From positions 100,265,697-100,329,696 of the forward strand of contig OY720643.1 of assembly GCA_963169105.1 (NCBI GenBank): a stretch of 64,000 nucleotides of DNA, read 5' to 3'. Below, piece by piece: positions 45,426 through 58,395 of the stretch. The stretch's first letter is position 1; the number at the start of each line of letters is the position of its first letter. The DNA is from Ceriagrion tenellum. Its lineage: Eukaryota > Arthropoda > Insecta > Odonata > Coenagrionidae. Below the pieces are notes generated by a model, which did no database searches, had not been told where the DNA came from, and worked only from the letters and a program-made list of their open reading frames with translations. The position numbers were made by a program, and so were the translations under genes.

Positions 45426-46195
45426 AGGATTCAGGTATACGCTGTATAAGCATTAAATTACCATTAAAGTATTCTAGTATAAATTCTTAGCAGGAGAAAT
45501 GTTTTATTTCCGAAAAAACTATCGAAAAAATTGATTAAATTCAAAGAGCTGTCAGTTTTTACCATTTAGACATCTTTAGGGTCGTACTTAATCTCCAAAT
45601 CACTCTGGAAAAAACCGGTCCTTCACGCCTTCCGGCAATGGCTTCTCAACGATGAGCTTGGATGGAGGAATCTATAGAGTACATGTACTTCATTAGAGAA
45701 ATCGATATAGATTCGCAATGCTAAAAAGGGGAATTAAAATACTGCAGGGATATAAGATTTAAGGCTGATTTTGAGTCGGGAAAATGTACACCAAACTATG
45801 ATGATTTTATGACGGAAGCCACTGAAGTAAACTATACGTGCGGAAGATGCATGAGCAACAGGAGTGAAACTAGCACTTTTCACTGATATAATTTAATAAG
45901 CAAATCGACCCGTATTTACACATTAGTGCTACTTGTTTTGCTTTCACATGATGCAACCGAGCGACGTATCTATGATTTGAAGTAGAAAAATTAGCACTAA
46001 TCGCTGGTGCTGCCGTTGATATTTAGGACGATTCGTGGCAACTTTTCAGCCAATCCATGCGTCCCGAATGTTACATTTAAACCATATGACACGCATATTA
46101 TCTCTCAAAGAGTTTTTATCAGGCTATTCAAATGCTGAAGTTCTCACATGGTGGTAATTTGACATTGTAAAAATACTTATGTAGTTAATTTCAAC
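45426..46195. other. No gene seen
   Basis: AT-rich DNA between two MITE-like elements. No motif-bearing frame, RNA gene or repeat was noticed. Confidence 0.5.
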
Positions 46196-46297
46196 AATTT
46201 ATTACAGAATGTACTTCCGGTTACGTCTCCTAATACATCATTAGGTACACCGAATGGCATAACAGCTGAAACCAGCTGTACATTCTGAAATAAATTA
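46196..46297. mobile_element. Small inverted-repeat element, about 100 bp
   Basis: AATTTATTACAGAATGTAC (46196-46214) is inverted at 46278-46297 (GTACATTCTGAAATAAATT), a roughly 20-bp terminal inverted repeat with two mismatches around a 63-bp centre. No clear target duplication and no coding capacity. It may be a MITE. Confidence 0.5.
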
Positions 46298-46564
46298 TAG
46301 ACGTAACAAAGTTGAACTTTAACCATACTCTCTATAATAAATTACTCGCTATGTAAAGCAGCCGATATGCTGAAAAAGAACCTTGGAAATCAATTAAATG
46401 GACAGACGTGACATATTGCGCCTAACAATTAAATGTCACCAACCGAAAACGCTCATCGTATAGCTCGAAATTATCATTTGTAAGTCACCAACTCATGTTA
46501 CCATGCATTTCACTTCTAGGACTCATCAACAGACAGAATGAAAGCAATATCCCCGATGGGGTCG

Positions 46565-46910
46565 GCAGTCTAGAAACCATCGAAGAAAGAGAGAGAAAAG
46601 AGGATAGGGCATCGAACTTAAGAGAGAAACGGGGTGGAAATAAGCGTGGAAAAAGACAAAAGGCGGGGGAAAAACCGAAGAATGCAGATTGCAAACGCTC
46701 AAGTCAGCCACGGAACAATAGGGGAGAAAGGAGGAGAAAAAAACGACGGGATGGCACGGCAGGAATGAATTGTGGGGAGAATGGGGGTGAGGCGGATGGG
46801 GGTCGGGAGTCGCCCTTGAAGGACAAGGGGTGAAAGAGGAGAAAGCGGAAAGAGAAGGAAGGAGGAGAAAGTTGAGAGAAAAATTCCTGTACAAAAATGC
46901 GGGTTATTGA
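46565..46910 (+). repeat. Purine-rich tract
   Basis: GA-rich plus strand with AAAGAGAGAGAAAAGAGG, GGGGAGAAAGGAGGAG and GGGGGTGAGGCGGATGGGGG words. Frames on both strands (46495-46833 plus; 46526-46894 and 46699-47247 minus) are low-complexity shadows. Confidence 0.6.
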
Positions 46911-47686
46911 ATAGGAAACGAGAGGCGGAGCTGCCCAGGCAATTGTTAAAGGTTACTGAGGAGAGCGACACGAAAGGTCCGTGAAATAATCGAGGAGACA
47001 AAAGGAACGCTACAGACGGGGAACTACGGAGGGCCATCGACACATGAGCCGAATACGGAAAGACAACTAGAAGAGGAGGACGAAGAAAAAAACGCCATTC
47101 GACCCATGAATCGACAAGAAGACACCAGACTTGAGGTGCGAACATGGATATTTCCAGCGCAGTGTCCACGTTCCTATCGCAAAAAGATCGTATTCTGGCA
47201 GAACAAAGAGTCTCGCGTGCAGCTGTTAATAAATATTCCTCATACACGTAGAAAAAAAGAAATATACCTCAAGGGATAACCATTCTGGTAACTAGGAAAA
47301 AGTTCTACCAGGGAATAAAGGATAAACGACATCAATTCTCAATTTTTACCTATTCTCTAACATTACTATTACCATCTCGCAGAATGAATTGCAAGAAGAC
47401 TTTGTCACTGTTCTAAATCACTTTTCTTGCAATAGACGCATTAATGAGAAAATAAATTTTGAATACTGGGTGAGGAGCCGAATGAAAAAGGGGGTGAGTT
47501 CTCTATCCACGCAGATATACGAAGAGAACTACTTCAAGAGTAGGAGGATCAAAAGGTTGTGCTTATTTTCGCTGCTAATTTTTCTCTTCTTAATGCTTTC
47601 AGTCGCCCACAAGAAATAAGTGCGACACGAGATGTTCATCTACCCAGCTTACACTTTCTGTATCGGTATGCAATATGAGGTATTTA

Positions 47687-48092
47687 TAATAAGGCTCGTG
47701 ATACTTTCACCAAGGACTTTACTAGATAGCCATTGCCATTTTCATATCACTTGCAGAGAGAGGATAAGTCAACTCAGACACATTAGATGATTTCTGATTA
47801 TACATTGAGGCGATCAAAGTGAACTTGAAGTTCGGCAAAGGAAAATGAACCAGTCATAGAAGGCGTTGCCACGAAAAAGGGATATGTACCGAGTACCGGG
47901 GAAACTCTGCGAGTTATTTTTTGTCATACGTGTCACAAATTTGTAACTGGTGTCAAAAAGTTTCCCCCCGGTTCACGGCATAGTAAATTTGTGTTAGCGC
48001 ATTATCGGAAATATTTGGGAGCTCATACCAACTAAGGGCATTTAGGGGGCTCTATACTTAAAAGCTACCTCACCACGTACCGCGAGCCTTAT
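47687..48092. mobile_element. MITE-like element with AATAAGGCTCG(C/T)G ends and internal foldback
   Basis: AATAAGGCTCGTGATAC at 47688 and the inverse, GTACCGCGAGCCTTATT ending at 48092, form about 17-bp terminal inverted repeats with two mismatches. Near the middle, ACCGGGGAAACT (about 47896) and AGTTTCCCCCCGGT (about 47959) form a foldback around GTGTCACAAATTTGTAACTG, itself nearly palindromic. The element is about 405 bp, lacks coding capacity and resembles a non-autonomous DNA transposon. Single copies of the same end occur at 42.8 and 43.4 kb. Confidence 0.45.
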
Positions 48093-51000
48093 TGAGTGAT
48101 GTAAACAACCTAGTTTAAGCTAGGTGAAGTCTATGCTCGAGTGGGAGTAGAACGGCGACGAAATACATCAGTAACATCCTTTCTCGCCATTCTTCCTCGA
48201 ATCACGCTCGAAATGAGCAATATAGGCTCGCTCAAATATTCCTCGCAGCGTCCTTAGTATGAAAACAGTAACAATGGCTGAAATTGTTTTCGTAGATTAT
48301 GAACATTCATTGCCCTTTGTGGATTGAAAATCACCGTTCCAGATCCAGCCATAACAATTTCACCGGAATACTATACGAAATGGCGAGTTTGGAAAATTTA
48401 TATAAAAAATACATCTTTTTTTAGAAAGCTACTCAATTAAGGAAACAGATTTCCGTTTTTCTAGAGAGGAGGGAATACTAAAAGTCTTCAGATTGTAAGT
48501 TGAAGCTGCAAAAGGGGAAGAGATAAGCGCCTGAAACGAGTATTTTTTGTCCCAGTTAGGTAGGTAGCCAATAGAACCACTTGGTATTTTTATTGTCAGA
48601 TCTCCTACTTTTATCTGGGCAGTCTAATTGCAGACACGACGAGGAAACCTTGAATTCTCCCATATATCTCAACAAAACAAGAGTCGTTCCAGGTGGGTCA
48701 CCTCTGAATACCTACATGGGGTACTAGAGATTCCTATCATGTTAACTAGGTTAGTGGTCAATCAAAGCGTTTCAGAGAATAATATCCCATGATGAATGCA
48801 TGCCACTTTAAAGAAACAGAATAGAAGCTAGAATAAAGGACTGTTTTTGACATTCAAAATGACAATACATAGAACTAAAAATAGTAGCATATGACGAAGA
48901 AAAAGTAGCAAGTAATGGAAACGGAGGAAAATAGTAGTGACCAAAGTGGACGGAGCCAGGTTTTTCGGTCTGCTTTTGAAAGAGAAAACATGAGCATGCA
49001 AATAAATAAGAGTGGTAGTCGGAGGGGGAATATGTAAACACAGGAGGAGGGCGAGGAAATTGACTGAGTATTTATTCGGGCGAGAAAAACGGAGGGGAGC
49101 AAAGGAGAGAATTTATTGGAGCAGAAAAGAAGGAAAGGACATGGGAGCAATGCGGTATTAGGAACAAGCTTGCAAGAGAGAAAGAAGCGCAAGGAAATAA
49201 AGAGTAAGAGAACGGAAGCAAACGGTCTCTGAATGAATGTGCTGTACTTCTCTTCTCCATAAACACGAATTACCGTAAAAAATATAACACAGCCATGCTT
49301 AAATAGGCCGAAGTGTATGGGCACTATAGGATGCAACTACCTAAAGTCTTTATCGCCTAAAAATATTCCTCCTCATCAAAGCGTGTGCGTAGTATTAATT
49401 AGAAAAGCATAACTAAAAAATGTCGAATCAACATCAACAAGATGGTACCAAATAGTACCACAAACGATATAAAAACGCACAAAAACTCGTAATAGTGAAA
49501 TAACTAGCAATCCCCAAATGATAAACATAAACTCCAATCTCAATTTAGAAAACCAAACTTGTAATTTGTTGAAACTCTTGTATAAATTAAGCGTTCATTT
49601 CCCGACACATTGGCTAAGACTACATGGCTAACACAGGAAAACCGGAGTGTTTCTACGTGCTTCAAAGTGGATTTTCAGGAGTTTTCACCACAAACTGAAC
49701 CTCCAGATAGAATAGTACATAGGATGAAAAGCAGATGGTGAGTGATGACCTTTTGTGCGCGGAGTTTAATTCAGAACAAGCAGGAAGTACTAATGCACAC
49801 AGTGTCAATCGAAAACCACAAAAAAGAAATTTGTCAAACAAACGGTCGCCCAGTGAAAAAGTAAAACAAAATTTCAGGGCCAATCAAAAGAGGAAGCATT
49901 TCTTCAAAATATAGTCTGAGCCGCGACATGTATGCCACTGAATTCCCTACGTGCTCCAGGATAAATTTGAAAACGGTCCATCCACGATCGCTTTTCGAAA
50001 TAGCGTCTATTTTCAGCGAAACGACCCGTATTGCATTGTTATGGTAACCTAATCAAATCGATCCTTCCCCTGGCATTTTTCATCCCTCCAGATATTTTTG
50101 GCGACGGAACAGTTGCATTACGTGTGTCGAAAAGAGGTTTGAAATGCGTATTTATGAAGCTCTCGGGAGAAGGAGGAAAAAAAACTTGTATCTACCGGGC
50201 ACTGTTTCATTCTTAATGAAGTACGATGGCAGGAAAAAAAAAGCAAGATGTGGGTGGAGATGGGGAAGTATTTCAAAAGGAAGGAGGAATTGGAATTGAA
50301 ATGGGAATTAGGGGTCACGGAGATGGGAAAACAGGGTTCGCAGCAAGGCATTCGGAACGAGGGAGAGGGACGAAATTGAAGAGAAGTAAGAGGGCGGAGA
50401 GGAAGCGAAAATGGGGCAGGAGAAGAATTTGAATTTGTCGCTGCTGGAGGGCAACGGAGCCATTAGTCACACGAGGTTATTACATATGCGACTGAAATTT
50501 AATAGAGCCACGTCAGCAAGATGAGTGCACACACATAGGTGACAGCGAAATTGCTCCGGGAAAAAAATTTTTAAGAACGGTTTCCTCTAGACTTATTACA
50601 ATCTGCGACGTTCTTCTATAAATCTACGTGCAATATTTCACATTCGCGAAAGGAATGAAACTTAGACACTTCAGTCAAACCCAGAAAAAAGGATATAAAC
50701 ACACCAATGAGAAAAAATTTCAAGACACATTTTTGGGTTCAATACAGATCTATTTAGTTATAAAAATAGGAAAACTAATAATCCAACTGATGTAATTCAA
50801 TTTATATTTCAATTTTATAAGACTACAATTTCCTAACATCGTAAATTGTTCCAAAAAATTAAGAAGCAATAAGTCCTCACAAAAGTATATTCATGGGAGA
50901 ATGTTTTGATTCAACGGGTGAATTAGATTCAAACATAGGCTAGGTATTAGTATTTTAAATCATAACTCATACATAGAACAGAATTCCAAACCATGGTGAG

Positions 51001-51839
51001 ACAATTATCCAATAGTATAGTCAAACAATTATTTCTTTTTTTGAAATTCATCTCCTTTTCGTCTTCCTAAGAAAGTGTCTACTTTTTTTGTGTCCCACAA
51101 AAAAATTAAACACCTTTTCCGAGAGAAATATGAATGAGTAATTATTAATAAAGGCTTTCCATCTACGGTCGCATTGTCAGCAAATCACGTATATGCTGTC
51201 GTAAAATGGAGCTGTAATTATATTTCTCAACATATGTAAAAACTTGAATTAGTTTTTAGACATCGAATTCTGTGTCAAAAAGTGACATGAAATTCCATTT
51301 TCTCTGCGCATTTTCCATCTCAGGAAAAGTTTACGTACATGAAACATGGAACGCTACACTTTTTTCTAACATCTCAGGTCCCTTCCCGATATTGGATTCC
51401 ATCACCCGATTTTTTTAGCGCAAGGCTGTAAACAAGAAAACACTGCTTAGTCCACACGCAGGTTGAAGGTTCTGACCTGACAAAAAAAGCACTTTCATCC
51501 GTAACTTTCCGATTAAAAAAGACAAATCACCACGGGGTAGGGATAACGTTCCTTTGAGCGGAAAACAACAACCATGTAAAAGGCCCACTTTGATAAAAAC
51601 TCACCAAGGAATAGGTCATCTGTTAACTGGTAAAAGCTTTTCCACCTTCCTCTACAGGAATAAATAGTCGGGATATTTTGTCTCGAAACTATCAGGTTCA
51701 GCGTCTCAATAAGTGCGTAGACGTAAGTGATGGGTCAATATAGACTGGTTACTGGAGACGGAAAAGGGAAACAAGTGTCTCATGTACGTACAAATAAAAA
51801 CCCAGACGAAAGGGTTGAAGAATAATTAAATTAATGGAA
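48093..51839. other. No gene supported; two purine-rich patches
   Basis: Purine-rich patches lie at about 48890-49210 and 50225-50440 on the plus strand. The 153-codon minus frame 48875-49336 and the 77-codon frames near 50.2 kb are shadows of them. The rest is AT-rich with no motif. Confidence 0.4.
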
Positions 51840-52590
51840 AGAGAAATGCTAAGGTTTCAAACAAAGAACGCGATTCGAGCGAGACAAAAAATTCTTCGGG
51901 GAATTTCTCTTTCCCAAAAGCAGTAATAGGTAACGGAATGAGTAGAGACAGAGAGCGAGAGAGGAAGGGAGAAGGTGAGAGAAATACTGAGCCTGTGGGA
52001 GAAAGGAATCTTCTCCGAAAAAATAAAAATACGGGAGTAATTAGGCGAGAGTGGGAAATACTGGATCGCAGAGGGGGGAAAGCCCCAAGGCGGAGGGCAA
52101 TAGAAAAAAATAACTGAGATGGGCAACAGTGCGGGAGGTGCAAGTGGGAAGGATTCTGGGGTGGAAAAAAATAAAACGAAAATTGCGAGTAAAAAAGCGA
52201 TGAATGCAGGGCGAGGAAAGAAGAAGATACAGTAAAAATGAAGTGAATGGAGGGAGGAGAGTGAAACAATTCAGAAGGGTGCGGCGCGGCGAATTAAAAA
52301 AATAAAAGAAAAATAATAATTGAAAAAATTCAGAAAAATATTCAACCCGAGGGAAAACAAAAAAGGAAAGCGCCGGAGCATGAGGGAATAAGATTGAGTG
52401 GGCGAGATGGTAGACAAAGGGAAAGAGAAGGAAAAGAAAGCTGCAAAGTGGGCTTTAAGAATACAGAGAATGGGAAGATAGTAGGGGGATTAGGGTGGGC
52501 GGGGTGCAGGAAGACCAAAGGGACTTGTACGTGCGAATGCGTGAGAAAAGGAACGAATAAATAATGGAAGGGAGCCTGGAACGAGTGAAT
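51840..52590 (+). repeat. Longest purine-rich tract in the window, about 750 bp
   Basis: The plus strand is dominated by GAGA, GGAAG, GGGAAAG and AAATAAA words with very few C or T for most of its length. The 147-codon minus frame 51826-52269 and the overlapping 51857-52126 frame are Ser/Phe/Pro/Leu-rich shadows in different registers. Poly-purine mirror-like DNA of this length could form triplex or slipped structures (inference). Confidence 0.6.
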
Positions 52591-55500
52591 GGAACCTTTA
52601 TAGTATGAATAATAAGATTATTCCAGTGCTACAGAAAAAAAAGAAGTCCGCTTCCCCACAAAATAATCGTCAACTAAATATTTTTGCGCATTTTTTTAAT
52701 TTTACTCTACGAAAAAAACAAAAGGAGAGAAATATTTCCTTGCGATGACGTAAGAGGAATGTTGATAATAAATATTATTGGAATCTCAGAAGATTTTTCA
52801 AGAAAATATTTTTTAAGATAGCAATAAGATCATAACAGACTCAAAATAAATGTATACTTAATGAGAAGTTCTAGAACCAATACAAATGAGTGGACGAATT
52901 AATTTACAACGATCTTTAAAGAATAAAATAGCCAAAACATTTTCTGCATTCTTGATCATTCCAACCTTAAAAAAACGCTACATAAGCAATATTCTTTGGC
53001 TATTCTATTCCTTACAATTTTTTTCATCCTAAACACAAGGGAGACATATTTCATCGCACAGATGCCAGGAGATCGTCAATGATGTATAACATTCGTAATT
53101 CACGACGTTTTGAGAGTGAAAAATTTATACTATAACTATAAGGATCAAATTATTTACCACCCATGTCTAGTTAATATGCCAAAGTAATGAATTCATTAAC
53201 TAAAGGGAAGAAATAATAAGTTACGTGCACTATTTTCCGCACATAATAACACGATGGAAACAAATGCGCGTTCATTATAATATTTACGGTTATTCTCTCG
53301 TGATAAAGCTGAAGAAATATAAATAATAATTGTCAGACAACACCAGTGGTACATTAAAGTAGATTGAAAGCATAGGAAATGGTTTTCAGAGTGAAAATTC
53401 TTTGCTTTTTCACCCTTAAGACAGCTTCATGTAAAACGATTCCAAATTTATGACCGTCACGCCCGTCTTTTGCTTCCACCTCATTCCTCACTCTTTCCTC
53501 GTTTGCCTAAGTCGATTCAGAGCTCTGCTCACATGGATGTAAATGAGACTGTGTTCTCCATCAAGAGCAACTTACTTTCATAACTCTTTCTGTGACCTTT
53601 TAGGCGACCTCGAAGGACCATCCCTTCTTGGATGGAATAATATGTCATTCTACACCAACTCCATCAAACCCCCCAAGCCTACTCTATTCCGGGCTCAAAA
53701 CACTCCCACAGCAAAGTTGTATAACACTGCATAAAACAATTCAAATTTAATTTAGTCTAACGCCATATCATACGCGAAATCAATTTTTTAATGCTAAGAA
53801 ACAATTGATAATACACCCAACAGTTAAATACAAACAATTTCCTTCTATATCGTTTCTTTCAAAAATCCTAACATAAAATTAAAACTGTAATATGAGAATT
53901 TTACTTTATAGAGATATATTTTGAGCGATGATTACAAATGCCCGGCTCGGTCATTGCATCAAATGAAAAATATGACACTCATCGACGCAGATGATAAAAA
54001 CTTGAAGCATGTTTCAGGCAAAATGAACAACACTCCGTAGCTGGGATGAATTTGTGCCCAATTTCTATTCCTCTACGTCGATATATAAAATGCGGCTTCG
54101 GCATCTAACTGCATGGAATATACCTGGATAATAACATTTATTTCTCGTCCATTGTTAACGAGAACTCGATTCTTTCCTCAAAATCCACCTGGTATTTAAA
54201 ATATAAAGGATCTAATTGCTCACACATACACAGATCGTATCAAGGGTTTAAGCGAAAGAGTAACATGCTAAACAATTATTTTCTTTTAGTCATAAATGCA
54301 AGGTTAAAGGGGCAAAGAAGTATGACAAGATAAAGACTCGACTGTCAGGGAATATACACGAGATTTCCCGGGAACTGCGAATATTTGAGGGTCCGAACCA
54401 AGGCGAAAATGCTCTTCCACACACTATTTTCCCCGCAGGATACAGCAACGGACTCTGGAATATAATTATAAAAATATAAAAGCTGTCTCGCCAAGAGGAT
54501 CCAATTCACGACGCCAGGAAACTAGAACGTCACACCTGACATTGGACGCCGTGACACCCACCAGCTCCTACTTAATTGCACCAGTTACGCGCTCTACGGA
54601 CGACCCGCCGAGTTAATTTGCGCGAGATGTTGAGTTCATGCGGTCGTGCCTCGCCTCGAAGAATTAAACAGAGCGATCAACTCGATGGACTGTTTTTCGG
54701 ATACAGTCACATTCAGAGGCCATAATTTTCAAGCAATCATACACTGCGGTTTTCTGACGCCGACTACAAAATTGTAATAAAAACTTTTTAATCACCATTC
54801 CATATTTCAAAATAATACACATCGATCACGTCGACGGATAAAGGCGGGAAGGTAATTAAAACGACTAAATGTAGAATCCAAAATCATCCCAATACTTCAG
54901 GAGCGTAATGGTAAGATTTATGATATAGGAAAATATTTACCTTAATGGAAGAAATTTCAGGAGCAGGCATCGAAAATAAGTTAAATCGGAAGTATATTCA
55001 CAGGAAACTTACCTGAAATGAAGAAGAAACAAAGTCAATGTAATGCTTTTGAATCAAACTTAAGTATTGCGTACTCCAAACCGATGTCTACTTAATTATA
55101 AGGGTCATAATTCGTGCATATTGGTTACAGAAAACAATGGTATAGATACGCGCTATGTGAAGTAGACGGAAGGAATGGAAGAACAGAAGAGAAGCGGAAA
55201 ATACGGCTACACAAGATAATCAACTCCAAGTACGTGGTGTTCCCATCGTATAGTCCTCTCCTGCCATATTTGTCTTAAACTCTCCGGGTCCATTTCTTCC
55301 GAGGAGGCGTTTACAGCTTACAGCCGTCTCAACTCACACTTGTCATCTCCTCCATTATGCGCTCACCAAGCTCCCAGTCGCAAGCTTTTCAAACGGCAGT
55401 AACAAACGCTCGCATCTGGGACCGCGGGACGGCGAGTTACGGCAAGAGGAGATCGACGATGAAAGATATGGCAGTGAAAGTGAGTTTTCAGCATTTCTCT

Positions 55501-57839
55501 CTTGAATCGGCTTTTTTTAGCCGCAAAATATACCCAACCTCTGCCATTCACAGCAGAGATCGGAAAATTATCTTCATTTTCCAAATCCAGGAGTAGATTC
55601 TTACGATAGATCTACATTTTCCATTGATCACAAACAACCTTGGTCTGGCCAAATCAAAGATATGAGCATTTTTATTAAGATTATTTTCAGGTTTTCGGAA
55701 ACATTTACTATATCAAAAATATTATATTTAACTTTTTATTTTTATTAAGACCTCATTAACATTGAAAAATAATTAATCAAACTTAAATTGTAAAAACATT
55801 AACATTTAAATGCAAAAAAGCGTCAGTTGCATAAATTAATCATGAAATACAGGTTTAATACAGCATACATTTGGTTATCTTTCTTGAAAGCCAAAGATTA
55901 TTTAATACCGGGATTCTTGTCATATACTACATCACCATTTTTATGGTCAAATAAAATTTACATGTAACTAAATATAAATTTATTCTCATCAAACCTTATC
56001 CTTCTTTTATGCGGTTGCTTTCTGATGTGTTTCTACTGTCAATCCCTAAACTCAAAATGAATGCCCTTAAAAAAGAATAAATGTAACGATGATGAATTCT
56101 TAAACCACGCGTTAATTTGAGAGAAACTATCGGGTAAATAAAGGATACTCTTCACATTATTGTGCCTTTTCCAAACCGAACAAGTAATAATCGGTAAGGT
56201 ATCTCAAACTTGAAGTTTTATGAGGAAAAGGGTTTACATGGGTTATTAACATTTTTACTACATTTAGTGGCTGATTGTAACTTGAGCATATGAATATAGT
56301 TTTTAAATTTAAGCCACAGTTCCGACAAATAGGCTAGTGAAAATTACAGTAGCGAAAATAATCGTTTCGTCCATAGGTTTAATTTTCCTCTGTTTTAAAG
56401 TCAGTCGTGAGTGCAGATCACTTTTATACTACATTGTAGTAAGTGAATTTGAAAGTTAACTCATGATGTAGGTTACTAGAAATTAATTTCATTTGTCTCC
56501 TGTTTGAAATCAATAACAATTCGTTGACTGACCGCTTTTAGTTTTGCCAACGATGCCTCCAGCTTTTGCCAGCATTGGCTGTACAAAAAAAAATCTTTCA
56601 CGGTAGGAAAATGAGCTGAACCTTGCCAAGAACAGTCCGGGCCGTAAGTTCTGCATACACTGATCAACGAACCAGGAATGGCCATCTATCCCAAGGAAAG
56701 AGAGAGAAAAAGCAAAGCGAGAAAAGGTTGGAGGCATTAGCACTGGAAAAGATAGGCAAATAGACCCCGAAGAAGCGTGGGAGTTTCCAGGCAACTAAGG
56801 AGCTACGGTCTGAGGAACTCTCTTTTCAAGATGAACAGACCATGTCCTCCATTTTCTTCCGTTTTTTATTTATAATTTATTTTTTAAGCCCCATCTTTCC
56901 TCTCTACTTTTTAAGGGAAGGTGCGGCTTAAAAAAAAGAAAGAAGCGTTCTAAGAGAAGGGGTAGAGCGGTGGAGTTCTAAGAGAAGGGATGACTATGGG
57001 TGAAGGGAGCGTAAAAAGGGTCCGTAGAATCCGGGAGAATGGAATGGGAATGAAGGAGCGAGGGTAACAGAGAAGAGAATGGGGTGAAGTAGAGCACAAG
57101 GAGACAAGAGCTCTGGTACAAAGTGTAAAGAGAGAACGATATAGGATGAGACAGGGACAGATAGAGCAAGGCATCAACACCACCACCACTACTACATTCA
57201 TCGAAGTCTAGCAAGTTCTCAATAAGTCACTTCATAGTAGTGTGACAGGAGCCGAGTTTTCACAAACAAGATCGAAACTAAGCCCAACTAAAGCTAATCT
57301 ACATACTACCAAGCCAGCCACCTCCAGGGTTTTCTCGCCAGGCATAAATTGCTTAAGTCCAGGATCGAATCAAGCACGCACCCTTGGTCACCACTCCTCG
57401 GAAAAACGAGTCAGAAGAGCAAATCAGGAGTACGGCAAGACCAGAAACTAAATGTCAATTGACTAGCAAGATAACAAGTAATGCGCGGATTAACAAACAA
57501 CCACTGATCAGAAGCATTAATACTTAACTTTATGGATACTACGAGATAACTAATCCTGTGGAAAACTAAACCATGCAAAACACATCAAACGGAATGAGGT
57601 TAGTAATAGTGTTTACTTATAAGACACAGTTCAAAAAGTAGTCATCAGATCGACATTTAATCTCAATCATGATTCAACACTGACAGCGGCAAACTTCATT
57701 CTTCTTAATCATTGTCACCAATTTCATTACCATACCTGCAGACTCAACAAAAAGAGAATGAAAATATAACTCAGAAGAAAGATGCACAACCCATTCTTAT
57801 TAAAACTAGGGATATAAACGCATTACCGAAAACACCTGC
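52591..57839. other. No gene supported; possible exon-like segment at 55.36 kb; purine tract at 56.98-57.17 kb
   Basis: At 55357-55480 a GC-balanced frame starting MRSPSSQSQAFQ runs to a plausible splice donor (GTGAAA|GTGAGT, about 55479). It lies next to GC-richer DNA, as a first exon might, but I cannot connect it to another exon. A plus-strand purine tract occurs at 56980-57170. Minus frames 56476-56794 and 56950-57214 are not recognisable. A GC-richer stretch lies at about 54540-54660. Confidence 0.3.
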
Positions 57840-58395
57840 GGAGGGGTGAAATTTCACTAAAATGAACTACAAGTACGCTAAAAATAGGGTAAAAAAATAT
57901 GAGAGTGAATATCTTTTCCAACTGCATACATGAACAAAGACACAAGCCATAGAGGAGTCATGCAAGGCGTGCTAATAGTTTTACGTATATTAGCATCGAA
58001 AGATAAACATCGATGGAACATAAAAGAACAAAAGCAAAATTATCGCCATTGTAATATAATAGAGATTTTCAGCCGATTTCTTCAGCAGCCATAAATTTTA
58101 AGCATGCCTATATTTTTTACGAATTTCTAAAGCGATATTACAGCCGAAAGTCACATTACTCAAAATGATGCTTAGAGAAGCTATTCTTGTTCCCTAAATT
58201 TTTAGTAAATATTTAATGTCATTTGGTTACTGCGATATTTTTTTATAATTTCGTAAAATATAACGTACATCTTCAAAGAAATAACTCTAATAAGCAATTT
58301 ACAGACGTGACGTGCTTCAAGGGGGGAAATTTTACTGAAAATAACTATAGTTACGCTACAAATAGAGTACAAAATATGAGAGGGAATAAAATTAG
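57840..58395 (+). repeat. Diverged direct repeat, about 68 bp, copies about 480 bp apart
   Basis: The segment at about 57843-57912 (GGGGTGAAATTTCACTAAAA and onward to AATATGAGAGTGAAT) reappears at about 58321-58388 (GGGGGGAAATTTTACTGAAA and onward to AAAATATGAGAGGGAAT). The two are roughly three-quarters identical. They may be an old segmental duplication or two copies of a dispersed repeat. The intervening DNA is AT-rich and non-coding. Confidence 0.5.

Noticed and set aside
46526..47247. Minus-strand frames of 122 and 182 codons
   Set aside because: The first is a shadow of the purine-rich tract. The second extends into its edge with low-complexity Ser/Leu/Phe composition and no domain.
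51826..52269. 147-codon minus-strand frame
   Set aside because: It is explained by the longest purine tract. An overlapping frame in another register is equally open.
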